A stretch of DNA of 64,000 nucleotides from Luteococcus sp038433135 (GTDB lineage Bacteria; Actinomycetota; Actinomycetes; Propionibacteriales; Propionibacteriaceae): positions 1 through 64,000 of the forward strand of contig NZ_JBCDMV010000002.1 in assembly GCF_038433135.1 (NCBI RefSeq). The letters are read 5' to 3'. Positions 25,171 through 33,130 of the stretch are shown here, in pieces. Below the pieces are notes generated by a model. The model was given only the letters and a program-made list of their open reading frames with translations. It was not told where the DNA came from and did no database searches. The first letter of the stretch is position 1, and every line of letters starts with the position of its first letter. The translations under genes were made by a program, and so were the position numbers.

Positions 25171-26091
25171 ATGAAGTTCGCCACGCGTCTCAACTCGTTC
25201 AAGTCGGTAGCCGAGGGCACCGACGCCATCCTGCGAGCCGTCGCAGGTATCGAAGGGATTGACTATGTCGATCTCAACTATCCGGAACACTTCGACCGCA
25301 GCATCCCCGAACTCAAGGCGTTGCTGGCCGAGATGAACCTGACCGTGAACAGCGTTGCCATGCGCTTCCGCAGCGACTTCGTTGGCGGTGAGTTCACCAA
25401 TGCTGATCCAGCCGTTCGGCGGGAGGCCATCGAGCTCACCAAGAAGGGCATGGATGCGGCCGCCGAGCTCGGTGCCGACTCGTTGACGGTGTGGTTGGGC
25501 TTCGATGGCTACGACTACACATTCCAGAAGGACTACGCGGCTGCCATGGATATGGAGGTGGCGGCCTACCAAGAGATCGCTGACCACAATCCCGCACTCA
25601 AGATCTCCATCGAGTACAAGCCTTACGAGGAGCGAGTTTTCGCGCTGGTGCCCAATGGTGGGATCACATTGAACGTTCTCGACCGCGTCAATCGGCCCAA
25701 CATGGGCATGACACTCGACTTCTGTCACCAGCTGATGGCCAACGAGCAGCCGGCCTTCATCGCCGCCCTCGCGCTGGCGCAGGATCGTCTGTTTGGCATC
25801 CACCTCAACGACGGTCACGGCCGCACCGATGACGGGCTCATGATCGGCTCCGTGCACCCCTTCGAAACCGTCGAACTCGTCTACTACCTCCTGCGGCACA
25901 ACTACGACGGCGTCATCTACTTCGACACCTTCCCCATCCGGGAGAACCCCGTGGAGGAAGCACGCAAGAACGTCGAAACCCTCACCCGCATCTTCGAACG
26001 GGTCCAGGCTGCCGGCGTCGACCAGATCACCAAGGTCGTCCAGTCCCAGGACGGCATCCAATCCCAGGCCCTGCGCAACGCGCTCGTCTGA
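25171..26091 (+). CDS. Sugar isomerase/epimerase, xylose-isomerase-like TIM barrel
   Basis: A 306-residue TIM-barrel protein of the AP-endonuclease-2/xylose isomerase-like superfamily. Metal-site features include a Glu near SIEYKPYEERVF, the Asp/His pair in MTLDFCHQLMANE and HLNDGHGRTDDG. It probably interconverts a keto- and aldo-sugar or epimerises a ketose. It is first in an operon with an ABC sugar transporter, PfkB kinase and DeoR regulator, so the order of action is likely import, isomerisation, phosphorylation. The particular sugar cannot be deduced. The ATG at 25171 has only a weak upstream site (TGAGGC). Confidence 0.85.
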   Translation: MKFATRLNSFKSVAEGTDAILRAVAGIEGIDYVDLNYPEHFDRSIPELKALLAEMNLTVNSVAMRFRSDFVGGEFTNADPAVRREAIELTKKGMDAAAELGADSLTVWLGFDGYDYTFQKDYAAAMDMEVAAYQEIADHNPALKISIEYKPYEERVFALVPNGGITLNVLDRVNRPNMGMTLDFCHQLMANEQPAFIAALALAQDRLFGIHLNDGHGRTDDGLMIGSVHPFETVELVYYLLRHNYDGVIYFDTFPIRENPVEEARKNVETLTRIFERVQAAGVDQITKVVQSQDGIQSQALRNALV

Positions 26092-26109
26092 CCAACCAGG
26101 AGAAACACC

Positions 26110-27204
26110 ATGCAGTTCACATCAACAAAGAAGTTGATCGCCGTCGGTTTCGTGGCGGCCGCAATCACCGCCGGCTGCACTCCCGGCAACACCACCAGCG
26201 GTGGCAGCGCCAGCGGCAACGCGTCCAGCGCTGCCTTCAATCCCGACGAGGATCCCGCCGGCAAGGAGTTCGCTCAGGTCCGCACCGATCTGGGCAAGAT
26301 GCCCACAGTGAATGACGAGGTGAAGCTTGGCGCGGTGTCCAAGGCCTTTGAGAATGAGTACTGGCGTACGCTCAAGGAGGGGATGGAGACCGGGGTGGCC
26401 AAGGCCAAGGGCAGGGGCACCAGTGTGAGCATCACCGTCCAGTCGGCCCAGAATGAGTCCGATGAGCAGGGGCAGCTCTCGATCGTGCAGAACATGATCA
26501 ACCAGAAGTACTCTGCCTTGCTGCTTTCTCCCATCTCGGACGGCAATCTGGTGCCCGGCGTTGAGGATGCCAACAAAAAGAACATCCCGGTGATCAATGT
26601 CAATGACGGCATCATCGCGGCTGCTCCCTACTACGTCGGTCCCAAGGCCAAGCAGAACGGCGAGCTGGCGGCCGAGTTCATCTCCAAGAAGCTCAACGCC
26701 CAGGGTGAGGTGGCCATTGTGATCGGCATGCCGAAGGCCTTTGCTGCACGCCAGCGTACCGCCGGTTTCGAGGAGTGGATGGGGAAGAACGCCCCCAACA
26801 TCAAGATCGTCGAGAAGCAGAATGCCGACTGGGACAGGTCCAAGTCCAAGGATCTGGCAGACACCTGGATCAAGAAGCACCCGAACCTCAAGGCGATCTT
26901 CTGCAACAACGACACCATGGCTCTTGGCGTGCAGGAGGCTGTGAAGGCCTCTGGCAAGGACATTGTTGTGGTGGGAGTCGATGGCATTGGTGAGGCGTAC
27001 AAGTCGATCAAGGCTGGTCAGATGGATGCCACCATTGATTCCTTCCCGCTCTACAAGGGGCAGATCGCCGTGGAAATGGGTCTACGCAAGCTGGGCGGGC
27101 AGGAGCTGCCGCGCGTCATCTGGACGCCCCAGGCGCTGATTGATTCCAGCAATGTGAACACCCCCGCAGAGAAGCTCATCAACTGGTCCGAGCCCCAGGC
27201 CTGA
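26110..27204 (+). CDS. Sugar ABC transporter substrate-binding lipoprotein
   Basis: A 364-residue periplasmic-binding-protein-like lipoprotein of the ribose/galactose (type I fold) group. The lipobox ITAGC places the lipidated Cys at about residue 23, followed by a Ser/Gly-rich spacer. The core has the RbsB-type patterns VPGVEDANKKNIPVINVND and FCNNDTMALGVQEAVKASG with VVGVDG. It captures the sugar outside the cell for the ATPase and permease encoded next. AGGAGAA precedes ATG 26110, 18 bp after the isomerase stop. Confidence 0.9.
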   Translation: MQFTSTKKLIAVGFVAAAITAGCTPGNTTSGGSASGNASSAAFNPDEDPAGKEFAQVRTDLGKMPTVNDEVKLGAVSKAFENEYWRTLKEGMETGVAKAKGRGTSVSITVQSAQNESDEQGQLSIVQNMINQKYSALLLSPISDGNLVPGVEDANKKNIPVINVNDGIIAAAPYYVGPKAKQNGELAAEFISKKLNAQGEVAIVIGMPKAFAARQRTAGFEEWMGKNAPNIKIVEKQNADWDRSKSKDLADTWIKKHPNLKAIFCNNDTMALGVQEAVKASGKDIVVVGVDGIGEAYKSIKAGQMDATIDSFPLYKGQIAVEMGLRKLGGQELPRVIWTPQALIDSSNVNTPAEKLINWSEPQA

Positions 27205-27219
27205 GTCGTATCGACTGAT

Positions 27220-27259
27220 CGCTGCTGTGGGAGCCGTTGATGCGGTTTCCACAGCAGCG
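27220..27259 (+). other. Intercistronic stem-loop between binding protein and ATPase genes
   Basis: CGCTGCTGTGG (27220-27230) and CCACAGCAGCG (27249-27259) form a perfect 11-bp stem with an 18-nt loop. It lies between the binding-protein stop and the ATPase ribosome site. Such hairpins protect the upstream message, giving more binding protein than ATPase; that role is inferred. Confidence 0.6.
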
Positions 27260-27277
27260 GACTGCGAGAGGAAGATC

Positions 27278-28777
27278 ATGAACAACGCAGTGCGGCTCAC
27301 CAGCATCTCCAAGAGGTTCGGCCACAACAAGGTTCTGAAGGGCGTGGACATCGACGTCCGTGAGGGCACAGTGCACGCACTCGTCGGCGAGAACGGCGCC
27401 GGAAAGTCCACTCTGCTCAATATTCTGCACGGGGTCTACCAAGACTACGACGGTGAGTTGGAGGTGCTCGGCCAGAAGGTCAACTTCAAGAATCCGTTGG
27501 AGGCCATCCACCATGGCATCTCCAAGGTTCACCAAGAGATCCAGATTGCACCGGAACTCACAGTCGGGCAGAACATTGCGCTCGGCTCCGAGGTCAGTGC
27601 TGCCGGCTTCATCAGGCGGGCTGAACAGTACAAGCGCATCGACGCCATCCTGGCTGATCTGGGTTGCTCCTTCACCAGCCGGACGCGGGCGGGAGACCTG
27701 TCCGTCGGACAGATCCAGATGGTGGCCATCGCCAAGTCGCTCTTCCACGAGGCCCGGGTGATCTCTTTCGATGAGCCCACTGCCTCTTTGTCTGATCGCG
27801 AGAGCGAAATCCTCTTCCGGGTGATTGGTGAGCTGAAGGAGAAGGGCATCACCATCATCTACGTCAGCCACCGGCTCGACGAGGTGATGACCCTGTCCGA
27901 CGACATCTCGGTCCTGCGGGATGGTGTGGTGATTGGTACTTGGCCACGGGGGGAAATTTCCAAGGAACAGATGATCGAGAAGATGGTGGGTCGGCAACTG
28001 AATGCCGTGCTGGCCGTCACTCGGGAGGCTGGCCAGCAGGGCGGTATCGAGAGCCTGCCCGCGCTCAAGGTGACGGGACTGAGTGGCGACGGCTTCACCG
28101 ACGTGAGCTTTGAACTCCTTCCTGGCGAGATACTGGGCTTCTCTGGACTGGTTGGCGCCGGGCGATCCGAACTGGTGGAAACAATTTTTGGCGCACGCAA
28201 GAAGAGCGCTGGCACGGTGGAGATCTTCGGCAAGGCAGTTGACATCGACAGCCCACGCAGAGCCGTCGGTCACGGCATTGCCTTGATTCCCGAGGACCGA
28301 AAACGACAGGGATTCGTTCCCAATCTGGACAACCAAATGAACATGTTCCTCCCACTCTTCGAACGGAACAAGACGTGGGTGGTGAACCGGCGCGCCATCG
28401 CCAAGAACTTCAGTTCCTACGGTGAACCGGTGAACGTCCAGCCCGCCGACCCCAAGTACCTCACGGCCAGTCTCTCTGGTGGTAACCAGCAGAAGGTCAT
28501 CCTGGCAAAGTGGCTGGCCATCAGGCCGGAGATCCTGATCTTGGACGAACCGACCAAGGGGATCGACGTCGGCACGAAGTCGGAGATCTACCTACTCATA
28601 CACAAGCTAGCCGAAGATGGCAAGGCGGTCATCGTCGTTTCTTCCGAGCTACCCGAGATTCTCGGGATCAGTCACCGCATCATCGTGATGCATGAAGGCC
28701 GGGTCACGGCCAACCTCGTCAACTCCGGTCTTGATGAAAAGACCGTGCTCAACCACGCCATGGGGGCACTGCAATGA
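27278..28777 (+). CDS. Sugar ABC transporter ATPase, RbsA-like duplicated protein
   Basis: A 499-residue protein with two tandem ATPase domains, as in RbsA/MglA. Domain 1 (1-240) has Walker A GENGAGKSTLLN, signature LSVGQIQMV and Walker B VISFDEPTAS. Domain 2 (260-499) has the usual degenerate Walker A GLVGAGRSELVE, signature LSGGNQQKV and LILDEPTKGID. It powers sugar import through the permease that follows, with which it overlaps by ATGA. ATG 27278 follows GAGAGGAAG. Confidence 0.92.
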   Translation: MNNAVRLTSISKRFGHNKVLKGVDIDVREGTVHALVGENGAGKSTLLNILHGVYQDYDGELEVLGQKVNFKNPLEAIHHGISKVHQEIQIAPELTVGQNIALGSEVSAAGFIRRAEQYKRIDAILADLGCSFTSRTRAGDLSVGQIQMVAIAKSLFHEARVISFDEPTASLSDRESEILFRVIGELKEKGITIIYVSHRLDEVMTLSDDISVLRDGVVIGTWPRGEISKEQMIEKMVGRQLNAVLAVTREAGQQGGIESLPALKVTGLSGDGFTDVSFELLPGEILGFSGLVGAGRSELVETIFGARKKSAGTVEIFGKAVDIDSPRRAVGHGIALIPEDRKRQGFVPNLDNQMNMFLPLFERNKTWVVNRRAIAKNFSSYGEPVNVQPADPKYLTASLSGGNQQKVILAKWLAIRPEILILDEPTKGIDVGTKSEIYLLIHKLAEDGKAVIVVSSELPEILGISHRIIVMHEGRVTANLVNSGLDEKTVLNHAMGALQ

Positions 28778-29730
28778 AGCAGCTCAAACAACTTCTGCTC
28801 GGCCGCGAGATCACCACTCTCGTCGCTCTGATCTTGATCATCGCCGTCTTTGCGGTGCTTAATCCCACCTATCTCGCCCCCGCCAACTTGGTGGACGTGC
28901 TGGACCAGGCGACGATCAACGGTCTGCTGGCCCTGGGCATCACCTTCGTCATCATCACCGGCGGCATCGACCTCTCGGTCGGGTCAGTGATGGCCATCGT
29001 GATTGTGGCAGTTGGCAAGCTCTTGGCGAGCCACGGCATGAATCCGGTGCTCGCAGTGGTGTGTGGCCTGCTCCTCGGAGCCGCGTTGGGTGGTTTCAAC
29101 GGCTTGTTGGTCACAAAGTTCAAGCTGCAACCCTTCATTGCGACTCTGGCCACCATGTCGATCTTCCGTGGCGTTGCCTACATCGTGACCGGTGGCTGGC
29201 CCGTGCTGGACATGCCACAGGCGTTCCGCACCATGCTCGATGGGGATGTTGCAGGTGTCCTGCCAGTAGCCATCGTGATTCTGTTGCTGTTCGCCCTCAC
29301 GGGTCATGTCATCCTGACCCGGACCAAGGCCGGTGTTTACGCCTTCTCCATTGGAGGCAATGAGGAGTCCACTCGACTGTCGGGCGTGAATGTTGACCGC
29401 TACAAGACCCTCACCTATGTGCTCTGTGGCATTGGTGCCGCGTTGGCCGGTATGGTGATGCTGGCCCGACTGGGTACCGGTGAGCCGGCCGCAGGCCAGG
29501 GGTATGAACTGAACGCCATCGCCGCTGCAGCCATTGGCGGCACCAGTCTGGCCGGTGGCCGGGGCAGCATCATCGGAACCCTGCTGGGCGCCCTGCTGCT
29601 CTCGGCGCTGAAGGTGGGCCTGGTGGTCCAAGGCGTTGACTCCTTCTGGCAGTACATCGCCACAGGCGCCATCATCGCTTTCGCTGCCTACTTCGAGATC
29701 ATGCGGGACCGGATCAATGCCCGCGCCTGA
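28774..29730 (+). CDS. Sugar ABC transporter permease, RbsC-like
   Basis: A 318-residue membrane protein of the BPD_transp_2 family with eight to ten helices, including the family signature GITFVIITGGIDLSVGSVMA near residue 50 and AIAAAAIGGTSLAGGRGS in the cytoplasmic loop. It forms the import channel for the sugar carried by the adjacent binding protein. It overlaps the ATPase gene by 4 bp and the kinase gene by 14 bp, indicating tight co-translation. Confidence 0.92.
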   Translation: MKQLKQLLLGREITTLVALILIIAVFAVLNPTYLAPANLVDVLDQATINGLLALGITFVIITGGIDLSVGSVMAIVIVAVGKLLASHGMNPVLAVVCGLLLGAALGGFNGLLVTKFKLQPFIATLATMSIFRGVAYIVTGGWPVLDMPQAFRTMLDGDVAGVLPVAIVILLLFALTGHVILTRTKAGVYAFSIGGNEESTRLSGVNVDRYKTLTYVLCGIGAALAGMVMLARLGTGEPAAGQGYELNAIAAAAIGGTSLAGGRGSIIGTLLGALLLSALKVGLVVQGVDSFWQYIATGAIIAFAAYFEIMRDRINARA

Positions 29731-30664
29731 GATTGTCGTGATCGGCAGCATCAACTATGACCTGTTCCTGATGCAGGATCGGATCCCCCTGCGGGGCGAA
29801 ACTCTACTGGCCAGGGGTGTCCGGGAGGGGTTTGGCGGCAAGGGAGCCAACCAGGCCGTGCAGGCCGCACGGCTCGGCCGAAAGGTTGCGTTCGTCGGGG
29901 CCGTCGGCAGCGATGATCGAGGCACGGCATCCATCGCCAACCTGCGGGAGCAAGGGATTGACTGCCACGTGGACGTGGTCGCAGCGCCTACTGGGCTCGG
30001 CGTGGTGAATGTTCTGGGTGACGGTTCTGTCTTCGCAACTGTTGTCCCAGGAGCCAATCTGTCGGTGACTGTGGATCGCGTTCAGGCTGCGGCGTCACTG
30101 CTTGAGGCAGCACAGTACGTCATCCTGCAGAACGAGATCCCCGTGCCGACGGTGCGTGCAGCCATGGAGCTGGCGCGTCACAGCGGAGCGAAGGTGGTCT
30201 ACAACGCCGCCCCGATGAACACCGCATCCAGTGAGTTGGCTCGTGGCTGTGACGTGCTGATCGTGAACGAGGAAGAGGCGATGGCGCTGTTGGGGCGCCG
30301 CTTGGAAGATCTCACAGCAATTCGGAACGCTCTTCCGGAGTTGGAGGGACTCTGTCCCCAGGTGATTGTGACTGCTGGGGAGCATGGCGCGTACACCTGC
30401 CATGACGGGAAGACAAGGCATGTCGCCCCCATGGCTGTACAGGCCGTGGACACCACGGGTGCAGGTGATTCCTTCGTCGGTGCCTTCACAAGTGCGCTGG
30501 TTTCCGGCGCGACTTTCGATCAGGCTGCTAGCCTTGCCAGCGCAGTGGCCGCCGAGACCACGACTGGTGTCGGCGCCCAGACCAGCATGCCTACCTCCAT
30601 GGAGAGGGGTGGATCCGACGATTCCCTACGAGCGTCGTCAGAAGATCCTTCAGGTTCTCGGTGA
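29717..30664 (+). CDS. PfkB-family carbohydrate kinase (ribokinase-like)
   Basis: A 315-residue PfkB kinase. PfkB signature 1 is in GGKGANQAVQAARLG (about 38) and signature 2 in DTTGAGDSFVGAF, with the catalytic Asp in GAGD. It phosphorylates the imported and isomerised sugar. The start at ATG 29717 overlaps the permease; the family start pattern EIVVIGSINYD fits it. The 3' end overlaps the regulator by 56 bp, so the last residues (GGSDDSLRASSEDPSGSR) are shared sequence. Confidence 0.88.
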   Translation: MPAPEIVVIGSINYDLFLMQDRIPLRGETLLARGVREGFGGKGANQAVQAARLGRKVAFVGAVGSDDRGTASIANLREQGIDCHVDVVAAPTGLGVVNVLGDGSVFATVVPGANLSVTVDRVQAAASLLEAAQYVILQNEIPVPTVRAAMELARHSGAKVVYNAAPMNTASSELARGCDVLIVNEEEAMALLGRRLEDLTAIRNALPELEGLCPQVIVTAGEHGAYTCHDGKTRHVAPMAVQAVDTTGAGDSFVGAFTSALVSGATFDQAASLASAVAAETTTGVGAQTSMPTSMERGGSDDSLRASSEDPSGSR

Positions 30665-31355
30665 GTCTGAGGTTGCCTTCATCGATGACCTGGCCCAGTT
30701 GCTCGACACCTCGTCATCCACGGTTCGCCGAGATGTGAATGCCCTGGTTAAGAGCGGGGAGATCACCGCGCTGCGCGGTGGTGGGATCAAGATCAGCGAC
30801 CGGCCATCCGAGCTGCCAACCTCCACCAAGGCGCACATCAACCTGGATGAGAAGCGCCGGATTGCGCGGGCAGCGGCGCAACTGGTCGACAATGGTGACA
30901 CGATCTATCTGGACTCAGGAACGACCACTCTGCAGATGATTCCCTTTCTGCGGTCGATGGAGATCCGGATCGTGACCACCAACACGCAGGCCTTGGTTCC
31001 CGCCGGAGAGTTCTGCCGCAATGTGGTGATCGTCGGTGGTGACTACGGTGCTGACATCGGCTCGGTGGCTGGGCCGATCACTGAGCAGATCCTGAGCAAC
31101 ATGTTCTTTGACAAGGCCTTCATCGGGACCAGCGGAGTGAGCCGAAGGGCGGGCGCGTCAACCTTCGACGTGCGTGAGGCTGCCAAGAAGCGGATCGCGC
31201 ATGAGAACAGCACCCGATCCTATGTCTTGGCCGACCACACCAAGCTGGGGAGAACCACCTTCTACAAGGCCCTCGACTTGGCCGAGACCTTCGTGATCAC
31301 CGACGCCGAGCACGAACTTCTGACCGATGCCAAGGGGCAGATTGTTGCTGAGTAG
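30609..31355 (+). CDS. DeoR-family transcriptional regulator
   Basis: A 248-residue regulator. The N-terminal helix-turn-helix starts IPYERRQKILQVLG and contains DTSSSTVRRDVNAL. The C-terminal sugar-phosphate-sensing DeoRC domain has DSGTTTLQM, TSGVS and FDVREAAKKR. It is likely the repressor of the operon it ends, released by the phosphorylated sugar. The start was set at GTG 30609, giving normal family length and a complete winged-helix; a GGAGAGG lies close upstream. This start implies a 56-bp overlap with the kinase gene. Confidence 0.88.
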   Translation: MDPTIPYERRQKILQVLGESEVAFIDDLAQLLDTSSSTVRRDVNALVKSGEITALRGGGIKISDRPSELPTSTKAHINLDEKRRIARAAAQLVDNGDTIYLDSGTTTLQMIPFLRSMEIRIVTTNTQALVPAGEFCRNVVIVGGDYGADIGSVAGPITEQILSNMFFDKAFIGTSGVSRRAGASTFDVREAAKKRIAHENSTRSYVLADHTKLGRTTFYKALDLAETFVITDAEHELLTDAKGQIVAE

Positions 31356-31456
31356 GAGGGCTCCTACCATCGCGGTCACTCTGAACTCACCCGGGGCATG
31401 TCGGACCGCAACCGAGGTCGGACTCTTCAGATGAAACGCGCAGCGCGACGGCTGCG

Positions 31457-31482
31457 CCCCCCCCGACATTCGTCGGGGGGGG
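31457..31482 (+). terminator. Hairpin after the sugar operon
   Basis: CCCCCCCCGAC and GTCGGGGGGGG form a perfect 11-bp stem with a 4-nt loop about 100 bp past the regulator stop codon. It lacks a T-run. It stands between the converging sugar operon and argG. Confidence 0.55.
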
Positions 31483-31510
31483 CAGTGCTGCATCGGGGGT
31501 GAGGCGCCCC

Positions 31511-31552
31511 GGCGCTCCCTTCGACAGGCTCAGGGATCGTGAGTGCAGGCTC
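31511..31552. repeat. Family 3 dispersed repeat at the argG 3' end
   Basis: Starts GGCGCTCCCTTCGAC and ends GTGAGTGCAGGCTC, nearly identical to 24636-24678 (one indel and two substitutions seen). It ends 13 bp beyond the argG stop codon. Confidence 0.7.
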
Positions 31553-31564
31553 AGGGATCGAGGA

Positions 31565-32983
31565 TCAGTCCAGACCGAAGTCCATGGCGGCGGCATCCAG
31601 CGAGACCTCGGCCTCGCCCGCGCCACGTCCCAGCGACGGGATGGACTTGCCCGCGCCGGCCTTGAGCTCGCCCACCAACTCGGCCGACGCACCGCCCAGC
31701 ACGCCCTGCGCAGCGTAGATCTCCAGCTTCTCGCGCGAATCGGCGATGTCCAGGTTGCGCATGGTGAGCTGGCCGATCCGGTCCGTCGGGCCGAAGGCGG
31801 CATCCTGCACCCGCTCCATGGACAGCTTCTCCGCGTGGTAGCTGAAGTTGGGGCCGTCGGTGTCCAGGATCGTGTAGTCCTCGCCGCGACGCAGGCGCAG
31901 CGTGACGGTGCCGGTGACCGCGGAGGCCACCCAGCGGGTGATGGACTCGCGCAGCATCAGGCTCTGCGGATCCAACCAGCGGCCCTCGTACATCAACCGA
32001 CCCAGCCGGAAGCCCTCGGAATGGTAGTTGGCCAGGGTGTCCTCGTTGTGGATGGCGTTCAGCAGCCGCTCGTAGGCGATGAACAGCAGCGCCATGCCGG
32101 GGGCCTCGTAGATGCCGCGGGACTTGGCCTCGATGATCCGGTTCTCGATCTGGTCGCTCATGCCCAGACCGTGCCGGCCGCCGATCTCATTGGCCTTCAT
32201 CACCAGGTCCACGGGGGAGGAGAAGCTCTCGCCATTGATCTCCACCGGGCGGCCCTGGTGGAAGGTGATCTTGACGTCCTCGGTGTCGATCTGCACCGAC
32301 GGATCCCAGAACTTCACGCCCATGATCGGCTCGACGGTCTCCAGCGAGACATCCAGGCTCTCCAGGGTCTTGGCCTCGTGGGTGGCGCCCCAGATGTTGG
32401 CGTCGGTGGAGTAGGCCTTCTCCTTGGAATCGCGGTAGGGCAGGTTGCGCTCGGTGAGCCAGACGCTCATCTCGTCGCGGCCGCCCAGCTCGCGGACGAA
32501 GTCCTCGTCCAGCCAGGGCTTGTAGATTCGCAGGGCGGGGTTGGCCATCAGGCCGTAGCGGTAGAAGCGCTCGATGTCGTTGCCCTTGTACGTGGACCCG
32601 TCGCCCCAGATGTTCACGTCGTCGCTGGCCATGGCGCGCACCAGCAGGGTGCCGGTGACCGCGCGGCCGATCGGCGTGGTGTTGAAGTAGGCACGGCCGG
32701 CGCTGCGGATGTGGAAGGCGCCGCAGGCCAGGGCGCTCAGCCCCTCCTCGACGAGTTGCTCGCGGCAGTCCACCAGGCGGCTGATCTCGGCGCCGTACTG
32801 GGTGGCACGCCCGGGCACCGACTCGATGTCGGGCTCGTCGTACTGGCCGATGTGCGCGGTGTAGGTGCAGGGAACCGCACCCTTCTCGCGCATCCAGGCG
32901 ACGGCGACGGAGGTGTCGAGGCCTCCGGAGAAGGCGATGCCGACGCGCTCGCCGGCCGGAAGGGAAGTCAGAACTTTGGACAC
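31565..32983 (-). CDS. argG: Argininosuccinate synthase
   Basis: A 472-residue ATP-dependent ligase joining citrulline and aspartate, the penultimate step of arginine synthesis. The N-terminal PP-loop is AFSGGLDTSVAVAWM, followed by YTAHIGQYDEPDIE and later YGLMANPALRIYKPWLDE. It belongs to the longer E. coli-type subgroup (about 450 residues) rather than the 400-residue type common in many actinobacteria. The GTG start at 32983 lies 6 nt after TAGGAT, so the message is probably leaderless, with ARG boxes directly upstream. No other arg gene is near. Confidence 0.95.
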   Translation of the reverse strand: MSKVLTSLPAGERVGIAFSGGLDTSVAVAWMREKGAVPCTYTAHIGQYDEPDIESVPGRATQYGAEISRLVDCREQLVEEGLSALACGAFHIRSAGRAYFNTTPIGRAVTGTLLVRAMASDDVNIWGDGSTYKGNDIERFYRYGLMANPALRIYKPWLDEDFVRELGGRDEMSVWLTERNLPYRDSKEKAYSTDANIWGATHEAKTLESLDVSLETVEPIMGVKFWDPSVQIDTEDVKITFHQGRPVEINGESFSSPVDLVMKANEIGGRHGLGMSDQIENRIIEAKSRGIYEAPGMALLFIAYERLLNAIHNEDTLANYHSEGFRLGRLMYEGRWLDPQSLMLRESITRWVASAVTGTVTLRLRRGEDYTILDTDGPNFSYHAEKLSMERVQDAAFGPTDRIGQLTMRNLDIADSREKLEIYAAQGVLGGASAELVGELKAGAGKSIPSLGRGAGEAEVSLDAAAMDFGLD

Positions 32984-32989
32984 AGGAAG

Positions 32990-32995
32990 ATCCTA
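32990..32995 (-). promoter_or_regulatory. -10 element of leaderless argG promoter
   Basis: TAGGAT on the minus strand lies 6 nt before the GTG start with no Shine-Dalgarno. Confidence 0.6.
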
Positions 32996-32997
32996 GC

Positions 32998-33029
32998 GCA
33001 TATCTATTCGATCCGTCGAATAAATATTC
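32998..33029 (-). promoter_or_regulatory. Tandem ARG boxes upstream of argG
   Basis: Two AT-rich imperfect palindromes: plus-strand GAATAAATATTC (33018-33029) and GCATATCTATTCGA (32998-33011), centred about 19-20 bp apart. This fits the paired ARG boxes bound by hexameric ArgR. They overlap the region just upstream of the -10 hexamer, so ArgR binding would block polymerase. ArgR is not encoded here. Confidence 0.6.
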
Positions 33030-33040
33030 CATCGGACGTG

Positions 33041-33123
33041 GTGGGGCCTCGACGGGCCCGGCCATCGTGGTGGAGTTCCACTGGCCCGCGGGCGCAACCA
33101 CGGTCTCCGAGCCTGTCGAGGGG
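33041..33123. repeat. Family 3 inverted repeat between argG and the LCP gene
   Basis: CCTCGACGGGCCCGGCCATC (33047-33066) and the inverted CCGAGCCTGTCGAGG (33107-33121) face each other. A 26-bp part (33046-33071) matches 59807-59832 inside fdnH with one difference. Confidence 0.65.
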
Positions 33124-33130
33124 GTGATTC

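Noticed and set aside
31387..31803. Minus-strand frame across the family 3 repeat and argG end
   Set aside because: It covers a hairpin and repeat and is out of frame with argG; no coding features.
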